DNA of 64,000 nucleotides from an uncultured Clostridia bacterium (GTDB lineage Bacteria; Bacillota; Clostridia; Oscillospirales; Acutalibacteraceae). The DNA is taken from positions 1 to 64,000 of the forward strand of contig CANRNQ010000003.1 in NCBI GenBank assembly GCA_947632045.1. Direction: 5' to 3'. Below the pieces are notes generated by a model. It was not told where the DNA came from. It ran no database searches and was given only the letters and a program-made list of their open reading frames with translations. The position numbers and the translations under genes are program-made. Positions 50,451-59,416 of the stretch are shown piece after piece (the first letter of the stretch is position 1; every line of letters begins with the position of its first letter).

Positions 50451-51041
50451 ATGTCGCCTGACAAAAAGACAGGTAACTTTTTAAACGCAATACAAAAGTA
50501 CGCCGACGAGCAAAAGCATATGATTCGCTCCGAGGTGGAGAAATTCAAGGCGGAGGAGCTGAAAAAGGCCGAGGACGAGGGCATAAGGGACGCTCACGCG
50601 TTGATACAAAAGGAAATGGCGAGTATGCGCGCGGGAATAACGAGCGAGCTTGCCAAAAAAGAGGACGAGGGCAGACAGGCGCTTTACAAACGGCGCGAGG
50701 AAATGGTCGAAGAGGTATTTGCAAGGGCCGAGAAAAGGCTTTTGGAATACAGCGCCACAGAGCAGTATAAGGACGCGCTGAAAAAGAACGCCGCCGAGGC
50801 TGCCGCTTATTTTGCCGATGATGAAATAACGGTATATATAAAAAGCGACGATATGCCGCTGGGGGCTGAGCTTAAGGAAATATTCGGACAAAATTGCAGC
50901 ATAAAAGCCGCTTCGGATATAGCTGTCGGAGGGTTTAAGGCGCAGTGCGAAAAAAAGGGCATTGTCGTTGATTTTACCCTTGATACAAGGCTTGAAAATC
51001 GCAGGGATTGGTTTTTGAAAAACTCAAAGCTTAAGGTTTAA
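50451..51041 (+). CDS. ntpE: V-type ATPase subunit E
   Basis: Subunit E is the peripheral stalk. The 196-residue protein has a long charged helix (about 5-105) and a small globular C-terminus ending in GGFKAQCEKKGIVVDFTLDTRLENRRDWF, the E-subunit signature. ATG 50451 has ten bases from GGAGAGG; an ATG at 50442 is too close. It resumes the operon after clover copy F, so its level may differ from the genes before that element. Confidence 0.88.
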   Translation: MSPDKKTGNFLNAIQKYADEQKHMIRSEVEKFKAEELKKAEDEGIRDAHALIQKEMASMRAGITSELAKKEDEGRQALYKRREEMVEEVFARAEKRLLEYSATEQYKDALKKNAAEAAAYFADDEITVYIKSDDMPLGAELKEIFGQNCSIKAASDIAVGGFKAQCEKKGIVVDFTLDTRLENRRDWFLKNSKLKV

Positions 51042-51091
51042 GCGCCGTTCACCGCGAACAAAATTCGATGTACCGGAGGAGATGGTATTTG

Positions 51092-52855
51092 ATGGCGAAT
51101 CAAAACGTAATTTACGGCGTCAACGGGCCTGTTGTTACCGTGAAAAACACCAAGGACTTTTCTATGATGGAGATGGTCTATGTCGGCGAGCAAAGGCTTG
51201 TCGGCGAGATAATAGGTATCACCGACAAGGCGACTACCGTTCAGGTATATGAGGAAACGTCGGGACTGAAGCCCGGCGACCCGATAGTCGGCACGGGCGC
51301 GCCGATGAACGTAACGCTCGGGCCGGGAATTATAGATAACATATTTGACGGAATAGAAAGACCTCTGTCGGAAATAGAGAAAAAGTCCGGCGCGTTTATC
51401 TCAAGAGGCGCAAGCGTGCCCTCTCTTGACCCGGATAAAAAGTGGAACGTTACAATGAAGGTCAAGATCGGCGACAAGCTCAGCGGCGGACAAATATACG
51501 CGACGCTGCCCGAAACGCCGATAATAGAGCACAGACTGCTCGTTCCGCCGCTTTTGGGCGAGTGCGAGGTAATAAGCGTTATGCCGGACGGCGAATACAC
51601 CCTAAACGATACCGTCGCAACGCTCAGGGACGAAAAGGGCGAAGAGATAAAGCTGACGCTTTGCCAAAAATGGCCTATAAGAACTCCGCGACCGGTAAAG
51701 AACAGACTCTCTGCGTCCGTTCCGCTAATAACGGGTCAGAGGGTAATAGACACTCTGTTCCCGATAGCAAAGGGCGGCACGGCGGCAATACCGGGCGGCT
51801 TCGGTACGGGAAAAACAATGACGCAGCACCAGCTTGCCAAGTGGTGCGACGCGGATATCATAATATATGTCGGCTGCGGTGAGCGCGGCAACGAGATGAG
51901 TCAGGTTTTGCAGGAGTTTTCCGAGCTTATAGACCCGAAGTCGAACCGCCCGATGACCGACAGAACGGTGCTGATAGCAAATACCTCAAATATGCCGGTT
52001 GCGGCGCGCGAAGCGTCGATATACACCGGCGTTACTCTCGCGGAGTATTACAGGGATATGGGCTACAACTGCGCGATAATGGCTGACTCGACCTCGCGCT
52101 GGGCTGAGGCTCTGCGCGAAATAAGCGGCCGACTTGAAGAGATGCCCGCCGAGGAGGGCTTCCCCGCTTATCTGCCCTCAAGACTTTCCGAGTTTTACGA
52201 GAGAGCCTGCATAGCCGATACGCTCTGCGGCGCTCGCGGCTCGGTCACGATGATAGGCGCGGTTTCGCCTCAGGGCGGCGATATGAGCGAGCCGGTAACC
52301 CAGAACACAAAGCGATTTATCCGCTGCTTCTGGGCGCTCGACAAGGACCTCGCCTATTCAAGACATTATCCCGCTATAAACTGGCTGTCGAGCTACAGCG
52401 AATATTTCAGCGACCTCGACCCGTGGTTTGCCGAAAACGCGGGAGAGGACTTTATAAAATACCGCAGGAGAATAAGCGCGCTGCTCCAGGAGGAGAGCTC
52501 GCTTATGGAGATAGTAAAGCTCATCGGCTCCGACGTTCTGCCCGACGACCAGAAGCTTGTTATCGAGATATGCCGAATTATCCGAGTGGGCTTTTTGCAG
52601 CAGAACGCCTTCCATGCCGACGATACTTACGTTCCGCTTGAAAAACAAAAGCAGATGATGAAAACCATACTTTACCTCAACAAAAGGGCAAAGCACCTTG
52701 TAAACGCCGGAATCCCTATATCGAGAATACTCGAAACAGGCCTTTTCGACAAGCTGACAAAGATGAAATACGACATTCCTAACAGCAAGCCGGAAATGTT
52801 TGAGGATTACAGAAACGAGATCAGGGAAAAGCTTGAGGCTATTGCCCACGGCTGA
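51092..52855 (+). CDS. ntpA: V-type ATPase catalytic subunit A
   Basis: This is the catalytic ATP-binding subunit. At 587 residues it is full length, including the non-homologous region insert. It has P-loop [27 protein letters not shown] with the catalytic glutamate, [19 protein letters not shown] and [12 protein letters not shown]. Start ATG 51092 follows GGAGGAG by eleven bases; alternatives are TTG 51089 or ATG 51068. Confidence 0.97.
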   Translation: MANQNVIYGVNGPVVTVKNTKDFSMMEMVYVGEQRLVGEIIGITDKATTVQVYEETSGLKPGDPIVGTGAPMNVTLGPGIIDNIFDGIERPLSEIEKKSGAFISRGASVPSLDPDKKWNVTMKVKIGDKLSGGQIYATLPETPIIEHRLLVPPLLGECEVISVMPDGEYTLNDTVATLRDEKGEEIKLTLCQKWPIRTPRPVKNRLSASVPLITGQRVIDTLFPIAKGGTAAIPGGFGTGKTMTQHQLAKWCDADIIIYVGCGERGNEMSQVLQEFSELIDPKSNRPMTDRTVLIANTSNMPVAAREASIYTGVTLAEYYRDMGYNCAIMADSTSRWAEALREISGRLEEMPAEEGFPAYLPSRLSEFYERACIADTLCGARGSVTMIGAVSPQGGDMSEPVTQNTKRFIRCFWALDKDLAYSRHYPAINWLSSYSEYFSDLDPWFAENAGEDFIKYRRRISALLQEESSLMEIVKLIGSDVLPDDQKLVIEICRIIRVGFLQQNAFHADDTYVPLEKQKQMMKTILYLNKRAKHLVNAGIPISRILETGLFDKLTKMKYDIPNSKPEMFEDYRNEIREKLEAIAHG

Positions 52856-52902
52856 TAATAGGCGGCCGGGAGTCCCAAGCAGAGAGAAAGAAGGTAATTT
52901 AA

Positions 52903-54303
52903 TTGATAATAGATTATGTTGGCGTTAAGGAGATCAACGGCTCTCTTATAGTTATCGACGGCGTAAAGGGCGCGTCCTTTGACGAAATAGTTGAGATAAG
53001 GCTTGAAAACGGCACAAGGCGGCAGGGCAGAGTCGTGCAGATGGAGGGCGACAGAATAGTCGTTCAGGTGTTTGAAGGCACGAGAGGGCTGTCGCTTGAA
53101 AACACGAGGACAAGGCTGACCGGCCACCCGATGGAGATCTCGCTCTCGCCCGAGATAATCGGCAGAGTCTTCGACGGAGTGGGCAGACCGCTTGACGGCC
53201 TCGGCGAGATTTTCCCCGAGAAGACGGCGGACGTCAACGGCACGCCGATAAACCCGGTGTCGCGAGTTTATCCTCAGAACTATATCAACACGGGCATTTC
53301 AACGATAGACACGCTTATGACGCTCATAAGAGGGCAGAAGCTGCCGATTTTTTCCGGTTCGGGAATGAGCCACAACGAGCTTGCCGTGCAGATAGTGCGC
53401 CAAGCGAAAATAGCCGACGAGGCGGGTCAGGGCTTCTGCATCGTCTTCGCCGCGATGGGTGTAAAAAACGACGTTGCCGACTACTTCCGCAAGAGCTTTG
53501 AAGAGAGCGGAGTGCTCCAGAGGGTCGTTATGTTCTTAAATCTTTCAAACGACCCGATAATCGAGAGAACGCTCACGCCGAGGTGCGCGCTGACTGCGGC
53601 GGAATACCTCGCCTTTGATTTGAATATGCACGTTTTGGTCATTATGACCGATATAACCTCTTACGCCGAGGCTCTGCGCGAGTTCAGCTCATCAAAGGGA
53701 GAGATCCCCGGAAGAAAGGGCTATCCGGGCTATCTTTATTCCGACCTCGCCTCGCTTTACGAGCGCGCCGGAATGGTAAAGGGCTCGACCGGCTCTGTAA
53801 CGCAGATACCGATACTTACAATGCCAAACGACGATATCACTCACCCCATACCCGACCTTACGGGATATATAACCGAGGGGCAGATAGTTTTGGACAGGGC
53901 GCTTCAGGGTCAGGGGCTTTATCCTCCCGTGTCCGTTTTGCCGTCGCTTTCGCGTTTGATGAAGGACGGCATAGGCGAGGGCTTCACAAGAGCGGATCAC
54001 CCGGCCTTGCAAAACCAGCTTTTCGCCTCGGTCGCCAAGGTCAACGACGCGAGAAGCCTCGCCTCGGTTATCGGCGAGGAGGAGCTTTCCCCGACGGATA
54101 AGAAGTATATGCAGTTTGGCAAGCTGTTCGAGGCTCACTTTGTAAATCAGGGCTTTTCAACCAACCGCACCATAGAAGAGAGCCTTGACCTCGGCTGGAA
54201 GCTGCTCGGCACTCTGCCGAGGGCTGAGCTTGACCGCGTTGACGACGCCGTTTTAGACAAGTATTACAAGGAAACATCTCCCGAGGACTTCAACGTAAAA
54301 TAA
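52903..54303 (+). CDS. ntpB: V-type ATPase regulatory subunit B
   Basis: The 466-residue non-catalytic nucleotide-binding subunit has the altered P-loop [15 protein letters not shown] typical of B subunits, then [35 protein letters not shown] and the C-terminal [18 protein letters not shown]. The start appears to be TTG 52903 after GAAGG. It lies between A and D as in all bacterial V-ATPase operons. Confidence 0.96.
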   Translation: MIIDYVGVKEINGSLIVIDGVKGASFDEIVEIRLENGTRRQGRVVQMEGDRIVVQVFEGTRGLSLENTRTRLTGHPMEISLSPEIIGRVFDGVGRPLDGLGEIFPEKTADVNGTPINPVSRVYPQNYINTGISTIDTLMTLIRGQKLPIFSGSGMSHNELAVQIVRQAKIADEAGQGFCIVFAAMGVKNDVADYFRKSFEESGVLQRVVMFLNLSNDPIIERTLTPRCALTAAEYLAFDLNMHVLVIMTDITSYAEALREFSSSKGEIPGRKGYPGYLYSDLASLYERAGMVKGSTGSVTQIPILTMPNDDITHPIPDLTGYITEGQIVLDRALQGQGLYPPVSVLPSLSRLMKDGIGEGFTRADHPALQNQLFASVAKVNDARSLASVIGEEELSPTDKKYMQFGKLFEAHFVNQGFSTNRTIEESLDLGWKLLGTLPRAELDRVDDAVLDKYYKETSPEDFNVK

Positions 54304-54339
54304 GGCTCGGATATTTCTTGCTTAAAGGTGGTGGATATT

Positions 54340-54963
54340 GTGCCTGCACAGATAACGGCGACAAAGGGCAATTTAATGAGCACGAAAAAGACCCTTGCTC
54401 TCGCAAAAATGGGCTATGAGCTGCTCGACAAAAAACGCAATATTCTCATTCGCGAAATGATGACCCTGATAGACAGGGCAAACGAAATACAAAATAAGAT
54501 AGACAACGCTTACAGCGAAGCGTATTTCTCTTTGCAAAGGGCAAATATACTATCCGGCTTCTGCGCGGAGATATCGCAGAGCGTACCGATAGAGGACAGC
54601 CTGAAGCTGTCGTACAGGAGCGTGATGGGCGTTGAAATACCGATAGTTTCAATACAGGGCGACGAAACGCCAAAGCTTCATTACGGGCTTTTTGACACGA
54701 CCTCGCCGCTCGACGACGCGTATGTGAAATTCAACGAGGTAAAGGTGTTCACGACCGAGCTTGCCGAGGTTGAAAACAGCGTGTATCGGCTCGCCGATTC
54801 GATAAAGAAGACGCAAAAGCGCGCAAACGCTTTAAAGAATATAATGATACCGAGGTTTGAGTCGGCCGTAAAGTTTATCACCGACGCTCTCGAGGAAAAG
54901 GAGAGGGAGGAGTTCTCCCGACTAAAGGTCATAAAAAAGCAAAAATCCTCCAAGGAGGAATAA
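54340..54963 (+). CDS. ntpD: V-type ATPase subunit D
   Basis: The central rotor shaft is a 207-residue, almost wholly helical protein. It starts VPAQITATKGNLMSTKKTLALAKMGYELLDKKRNILIREMM and closes with RANALKNIMIPRFESAVKFITDALEEKEREEFSRLKVIKKQK, the two long helices of the shaft. The start is GTG 54340 behind AAGGTGG, with GTG 54328 possible. It is the last gene before the terminator at 54970. Confidence 0.95.
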   Translation: MPAQITATKGNLMSTKKTLALAKMGYELLDKKRNILIREMMTLIDRANEIQNKIDNAYSEAYFSLQRANILSGFCAEISQSVPIEDSLKLSYRSVMGVEIPIVSIQGDETPKLHYGLFDTTSPLDDAYVKFNEVKVFTTELAEVENSVYRLADSIKKTQKRANALKNIMIPRFESAVKFITDALEEKEREEFSRLKVIKKQKSSKEE

Positions 54964-54969
54964 AGACTC

Positions 54970-55008
54970 GGGCTGCCGCAGGATTTTATCATAGCGGCAG
55001 CCCTTTTG
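54970..55008 (+). terminator. Intrinsic terminator of the V-ATPase operon
   Basis: GGGCTGCCGC (54970-54979) pairs exactly with GCGGCAGCCC (54994-55003), followed by TTTT. These are the same arms that enclose clover copies A, C, D and E, but here with a plain 14-base loop. Confidence 0.85.
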
Positions 55009-55065
55009 CTTTTATATGTTCGGGTTTACCTTGATCCTTGCTTTGCGCCGCAAGCCAAGGACATC

Positions 55066-55584
55066 TTATCCGCCCAAAAGCCTTGTGCTAAGCACAGCCA
55101 TAGCCATTCCTGTGAAATCGGCGGCAAGCGCGCAGGGTACCGTGTGTCTGGTCTTGCTTATACCCACGCTGCCGTAGTATATAGCGATAGCGTAAAAGGT
55201 TGTTTCGGTCGAGCCCATCATAACGCTCGCCGCGCGGCCTATAAAGCTGTCCACACCGCAGCTTTTGTATATATCGTCGAGCACCGCGAGGGCTCCGCTG
55301 CCGGAAACAGGCCGCAAAAGCGCAAGCGGAAAAAGCTCCGGCGGAAAGCCGAGAGGCTGCAAAATTGGCGAGACTAAACCTATGAGAAAATCAAGCAGGC
55401 CGCTTGAGCGCAGCATTGAAACCGCGCAAACAAGGGCGAGTATTGACGGCATTATCTTAAATACGGCTCCTATGCCCTGACGCGCGCCCTGTAAAAAAAG
55501 CTCAAATACCGGCAGGCGCTTTAGCATAGCGTTTGCTATTATCAATAAAAGCGCCGACGGAATTACATATACGCCTATGTTCAA
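55066..55584 (-). CDS. spmB: Spore maturation protein B
   Basis: This 172-residue nucleoside-recognition (Gate) domain membrane protein has GARQGIGAVFKIMPSILALVCAVSMLRSSGLLDFL and ASVMMGSTETTFYAIAIYYGSVGISKTRHTVPCALAADFTGM, the SpmB pattern. SpmA and SpmB are needed for spore core dehydration in Bacillus and Clostridium. The start is TTG, overlapping the spmA stop (TTGA), with GGAGGAGGC as the site. This implies translational coupling. Confidence 0.92.
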   Translation of the reverse strand: MNIGVYVIPSALLLIIANAMLKRLPVFELFLQGARQGIGAVFKIMPSILALVCAVSMLRSSGLLDFLIGLVSPILQPLGFPPELFPLALLRPVSGSGALAVLDDIYKSCGVDSFIGRAASVMMGSTETTFYAIAIYYGSVGISKTRHTVPCALAADFTGMAMAVLSTRLLGG

Positions 55585-56162
55585 GCCGCGCCTCCTCCTC
55601 GCTCAAATATCTTCGCAAGACTTATGCCGACGACGAGGGCTGCAATCGAGCACAGCCACACGTTCAGCGTTATCCCCATAGGGTCGCAGCTTCCGTTTTC
55701 GCTTCTCAGCGCGGCTATTGTCGTCGGCACAAGCTGAATGGACGCGGTGTTCAGAACAACAAAGACTACCATCGAATTGCTTGCCGTGCGGCGGCCGAGA
55801 CCCTTGTTCATCAGCCGCATAGCCTCAAGCCCCAGCGGAGTGGCCGCGTTGCCGAGCCCCAGCAGGTTTGCCGATATGTTCATCGATACTGCGCCGCAAA
55901 GCTCGTCGTCGTCGGCGATTTCGGGCATAAGGCGTTTTAAGGCCGGGTGGAACAAACGAGCTATTGCTTTGGTTATGCCACCGCATTGAGCTATTCTCAT
56001 AATTCCCGACCAGAAGCACATCATTCCGGCGGTTGCCGCGATTAAGGCGAGGGCGCTTTTTGCTCCGTCCATAACGCTGTTTGTGAGAGCTCCGCTTCCG
56101 CCTGTGAACAGGGAATATAAAATGCTCAGCACTATAATTCCCGACCATATGTAGTTCATCAT
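55581..56162 (-). CDS. spmA: Spore maturation protein A
   Basis: The 193-residue partner of SpmB has several membrane helices and the Gate-domain stretches GGSGALTNSVMDGAKSALALI, NISANLLGLGNAATPLGLEAMRLM and NSMVVFVVLNTASIQLVPTTIAALR. Two adjacent ATG codons (56162 and 56159) follow GGTGATTTT; either may be used. The pair is divergent from the AbrB-like gene. Confidence 0.92.
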   Translation of the reverse strand: MMNYIWSGIIVLSILYSLFTGGSGALTNSVMDGAKSALALIAATAGMMCFWSGIMRIAQCGGITKAIARLFHPALKRLMPEIADDDELCGAVSMNISANLLGLGNAATPLGLEAMRLMNKGLGRRTASNSMVVFVVLNTASIQLVPTTIAALRSENGSCDPMGITLNVWLCSIAALVVGISLAKIFERGGGAA

Positions 56163-56197
56163 AAAATCACCAATTTTCAACAAATTTTTAATTGCGC

Positions 56198-56226
56198 TTG
56201 ACAAATATGCCATTAATTGGTATAAT
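56198..56226 (+). promoter_or_regulatory. Consensus promoter of the AbrB-like gene
   Basis: TTGACA (56198-56203), 17 bases, TATAAT (56221-56226). The palindrome ACAAAT-N6-ATTTGT at 56231-56248 lies at the expected start point and may be an operator. Confidence 0.7.
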
Positions 56227-56279
56227 TACTACAAATTACATCATTTGTAAAATTTTAAATGTTAAGAAGGGATGGTAAC

Positions 56280-56528
56280 ATGAAACCAGCAGGCTGCTTG
56301 TGCAAGATCGATACCTTAGGGAGGATAGTTATTCCGGCGAACGTCAGAAAAAAATATGAGCTTTCGAGCGGAGATTCAATAGAAATTTTTACGCAGGAGG
56401 ACGGCATAGTGTTAAAGAAATATAATCCCGCCTGCATTTTCTGTGGAGGTATGGAGGAAATTACAAATTTTAACGGCAAGGTGATCTGCAAAAAATGCGT
56501 TGAAAGGCTTGCTGAAGCCGTCAAATAA
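56280..56528 (+). CDS. AbrB/SpoVT-type transition-state regulator
   Basis: The 82-residue DNA-binding protein has the swapped-hairpin AbrB domain (KIDTLGRIVIPANVRKKYELSSGDSIEIFTQEDGIVLKKY). The short tail has two cysteine pairs, CIFCGG and CKKC, that could bind zinc. AbrB proteins control stationary-phase and sporulation genes, and the divergent spmAB pair fits such a role. ATG 56280 follows AGAAGGGATGG. The palindrome in its own promoter suggests autoregulation. The hairpin at 56587 ends the transcript. Confidence 0.9.
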   Translation: MKPAGCLCKIDTLGRIVIPANVRKKYELSSGDSIEIFTQEDGIVLKKYNPACIFCGGMEEITNFNGKVICKKCVERLAEAVK

Positions 56529-56586
56529 AATAACGATTGAAGGATTCGCTTTGTTTATTCTATGCTTTTAAAAGCTTGTATATGAC

Positions 56587-56627
56587 CGCAGCCTTGCCGA
56601 CTTGCGCCGGTAAGGCTGCGATTTTTA
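56587..56627 (+). terminator. Terminator of the AbrB-like gene (GCAGC-TTACCG family)
   Basis: CGCAGCCTTGCCG (56587-56599) pairs with CGGTAAGGCTGCG (56608-56620) with one G-T pair, then ATTTTTATT. No further feature is seen between this and the thyX promoter. Confidence 0.75.
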
Positions 56628-56809
56628 TTGACTGCTATTAAGTGGCGAGCCGTCGATTCTTCTATCAAAGCGCCCCAAAACGAAATCCCACTTGTCCGAT
56701 AAAGAGCTTTTGCTTAATTGCGCGCTTGCGTCCATAAATTATTTTCGCGGCGCGCTCAGGCCCCAAAATAAGGCGCGCAAAGGCGGGGTGTTAGGGTGCG
56801 GGCCAGGGT

Positions 56810-56838
56810 TTGAAAAAAATATTTCTTTATGTTATAAT
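56810..56838 (+). promoter_or_regulatory. Promoter of thyX-tmk
   Basis: TTGAAA (56810-56815), 17 bases, TATAAT (56833-56838). Confidence 0.6.
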
Positions 56839-56888
56839 TACAGAGAATAAGGATTTATATGTCAAAGCAGAGAGGAAGGCTGTGTATT

Positions 56889-57707
56889 ATGGCGATAAAA
56901 GTAAATTTGATAGCATACACTCCGGCTCCTGAGCAGATTGTCGCGGCGGCGGCAAAGCTGTGCTATTCTCCGGTCGGGATAGATGAAATACGCTCGGGGC
57001 TGACCCCGGAAAAGACCGAGTCCTTTGTTAATATGCTCGCGGAAATAGGTCACGCAAGCCCCGTGGAGCACGCAAGCTTTACCTTCGCCATAGAGGGCAT
57101 ATCAAGAGCCTGTTCGCATCAGCTTGTCCGCCACAGAATAGCGTCCTACAGCCAGCAGTCGCAGAGATATGTCGACGGCAATAGCTTTGACTTTGTAACG
57201 CCGCCGGCGATAGAGCAGTGCCCCGAGGCGAGGGAGGAATACGAAAGGATAATATCTCAGCAGAGAGAGGCCTATGCGAAAATAAGGGACAGCCTTGCGG
57301 CAAAGACGGCGCGAAAAGCCGTGCCGGAGCTCGACGGCGACAACGCGGACGTGCTCGAGGAATTTAAAAAGCGCGATAAGGCGGCCTACAGCGCGGCGAT
57401 AAAGAGGGCGAACGAGGACGCGAGGTTCATACTGCCTAACGCCTGCACAACGGCGATAGTGGTGACGATGAATACGCGCTCGCTGTGGAACTTTTTTGCG
57501 CACCGCTGCTGCAACAGGGCTCAGTGGGAGATAAGACAGGTCGCGGTAAAAATGCTTAGGCTCTGCAAGGAGGCGGCGCCCGCTCTGTTTAAAAACAGCG
57601 GCCCGTCGTGCATGAGCGGCAAGTGCCCCGAGGGAAATATGAGCTGCGGAAAACCCGCGCAGATGCGCGAATACTTTCTTAATTTAGGGAATGAAAAGAA
57701 TGGGTAA
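56889..57707 (+). CDS. thyX: Flavin-dependent thymidylate synthase
   Basis: ThyX makes dTMP from dUMP with FAD and methylene-tetrahydrofolate. The family signature RHRxxSxxxxSxR is present as RHRIASYSQQSQR, with HASPVEHASFTFAIEGISRACSHQLV before it. The chosen ATG 56889 has GAGGAAGG upstream and begins MAIKVNLIAYTPAPEQIV; an ATG at 56859 lies only about 14 bases from the likely transcript start. The C-terminal tail (SGPSCMSGKCPEGNMSCGKPAQM) is cysteine-rich. tmk overlaps its end, coupling dTMP synthesis and phosphorylation. Confidence 0.94.
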   Translation: MAIKVNLIAYTPAPEQIVAAAAKLCYSPVGIDEIRSGLTPEKTESFVNMLAEIGHASPVEHASFTFAIEGISRACSHQLVRHRIASYSQQSQRYVDGNSFDFVTPPAIEQCPEAREEYERIISQQREAYAKIRDSLAAKTARKAVPELDGDNADVLEEFKKRDKAAYSAAIKRANEDARFILPNACTTAIVVTMNTRSLWNFFAHRCCNRAQWEIRQVAVKMLRLCKEAAPALFKNSGPSCMSGKCPEGNMSCGKPAQMREYFLNLGNEKNG

Positions 57708-58368
57708 AATAATAGTCATAGAGGGGCTCGACGGGAGCGGAAAGGCGACCCAGACCAAGCTTTTGTATGAGCACCTCATAAAAAAGGGGTATAATACGCG
57801 AAGGCTTTCCTTCCCCGATTATAACAGCCCCTCCTCATCTTTGGTCAAGATGTACTTAAACGGTGAGTTCGGAACCGCGCCCGACGACGTGAACGGATAT
57901 GCCGCGGCGGTTTTCTATGCCGCCGACCGCTGCGCGTCATTCATGCGCGATTGGCGCGAGGATTACAATAAAGGGGTCTATATACTCTGCGACAGATATG
58001 TAAGCTCAAACGCGGTTTATCAGATGACCAAGGTGCGTAAGGAGGAATGGGAGGGCTACCTTGCGTGGCTTGAGCAGCTCGAGTATGAAAGACTCGGAGT
58101 GCCAAGGCCGGATATCGTGATATACCTTGACGTGCCGACCGAAATATCTCAGAGGCTCATAAGCGAAAGATATGGCGGCGACGATAATAAAAAGGACATT
58201 CACGAGCGAAATTTGTCATACCTTGCCGATTGCGGCAGGGCGGCGGCATATGCGGCAAAAAAATGCGGCTGGCATATTATCTCCTGCGTTAGGGACGGAC
58301 GACTGAGGAATATAGAGGATATTTCCGCGGAAATAATAAAGACGCTTGAGAAAAGGCTCGGGATATAG
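57700..58368 (+). CDS. tmk: Thymidylate kinase
   Basis: It phosphorylates dTMP to dTDP. The 222-residue protein has P-loop VIEGLDGSGKATQTKLL, the DR motif in ILCDRYVSSNAVYQ and lid-region residues in ISERYGGDDNKKDIHE. ATG 57700 is preferred because AGGGA lies ten bases before it; ATG 57691 is adjacent to that site. It overlaps thyX by eight bases. Confidence 0.92.
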   Translation: MGKIIVIEGLDGSGKATQTKLLYEHLIKKGYNTRRLSFPDYNSPSSSLVKMYLNGEFGTAPDDVNGYAAAVFYAADRCASFMRDWREDYNKGVYILCDRYVSSNAVYQMTKVRKEEWEGYLAWLEQLEYERLGVPRPDIVIYLDVPTEISQRLISERYGGDDNKKDIHERNLSYLADCGRAAAYAAKKCGWHIISCVRDGRLRNIEDISAEIIKTLEKRLGI

Positions 58369-58492
58369 AGCCCTTGTAAGATGAGTTGAAGGCGTGGAGG
58401 CGGCATATAAATTAGCGCCGTCAAGGTCGCTTTGCTCATCGAGCGGACAAGACTTAAAAATACTAAACAGCTTAAAGAACAGAGAGGCATTT

Positions 58493-59416
58493 ATGCTTGA
58501 ATTTAAAAAGGCGACGCTTGACGATATTGAATGGTACAGGGAAATAGCGGAAAGGGCGAACAGAGAACAGCCGAGGCTGGAGCTTGAGTGCTCCTTCGGC
58601 CCCTGCTATCTCTGGGGCGAATACTACGGCACAAAAATATGCCGCTTTGAAAACTTCATACTTAAGGGCTACTTTAAAAGCGACGGCAGGGCAAGCTTTA
58701 CCTTTCCCTACGGAATCGGCGATACGGAAAGGGCGGTGAGAGCTATCGAAGAATATGCGGCTCAAAACGATATGCCCCTCGTCTGGGGCGGGCTGACGAG
58801 CCGTCAGGCGGATTTCATAAACGAGATGTACGGCGGAGCTTTCAAATTCACGCCGAATCGCGACTACGCCGAGTATATATACGAAACCGAGAGACTCTCG
58901 ACCCTCGCGGGCAGAAATCTGCACTCGAAGCGCAACCACTTAAATCGCTTCAAATCCTTGTATGAATATGAGTTTGAAATGATAGACGAGAGCAATAAAT
59001 ACGAGGCTCTCGCCGTTGCCGAGCAGTGGTGCAAAAACGAAAACGGCGACGAAACCCTTGAAGACGACAGCATAGGCTCTGAAAGCTGCGCCATACGAAG
59101 GAGTATAGAAAACTACGAGCGGCTGGGCTTTAAGGGCGCGATAATAAGAATAGACGGCAAGGCGGTCGCGATGACTATGGGCGAGCGGATAAGCCGCGAC
59201 GCGTTTGTGACTCACTTTGAAAAGGCTCTCGACGGCTATGAGGGGCTATATGTCGCCATAAACTATTATTTTGCGAAAAGTCTCCTTGGCGAATATAAAT
59301 ATATCAACCGTGAAGAGGATATGGGAATTGAAGGGCTACGGAGATCTAAGCTTTCGTATAAGCCGGCGATACTGCTCGAGCAGCTTGTGGGGGAGCGCTA
59401 TGATCGATTATTTTAG
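58493..59416 (+). CDS. DUF2156 acyltransferase-like protein
   Basis: The 307-residue protein matches the GNAT-fold domain shared by the C-terminus of phosphatidylglycerol lysyltransferases. It includes PRLELECSFGPCYLWGEYYGTKICRFENFIL, GRNLHSKRNHLNRFKSLYEYEFEMI and INYYFAKSLLGEYKYINREEDMGIEGLRRSKLSYKPA. No membrane part is present, so it is the soluble type whose acceptor is unknown. ATG 58493 follows AGAGAGG. It overlaps the next acetyltransferase gene by 17 bases, so the two are co-translated and may share a pathway. Confidence 0.82.
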   Translation: MLEFKKATLDDIEWYREIAERANREQPRLELECSFGPCYLWGEYYGTKICRFENFILKGYFKSDGRASFTFPYGIGDTERAVRAIEEYAAQNDMPLVWGGLTSRQADFINEMYGGAFKFTPNRDYAEYIYETERLSTLAGRNLHSKRNHLNRFKSLYEYEFEMIDESNKYEALAVAEQWCKNENGDETLEDDSIGSESCAIRRSIENYERLGFKGAIIRIDGKAVAMTMGERISRDAFVTHFEKALDGYEGLYVAINYYFAKSLLGEYKYINREEDMGIEGLRRSKLSYKPAILLEQLVGERYDRLF

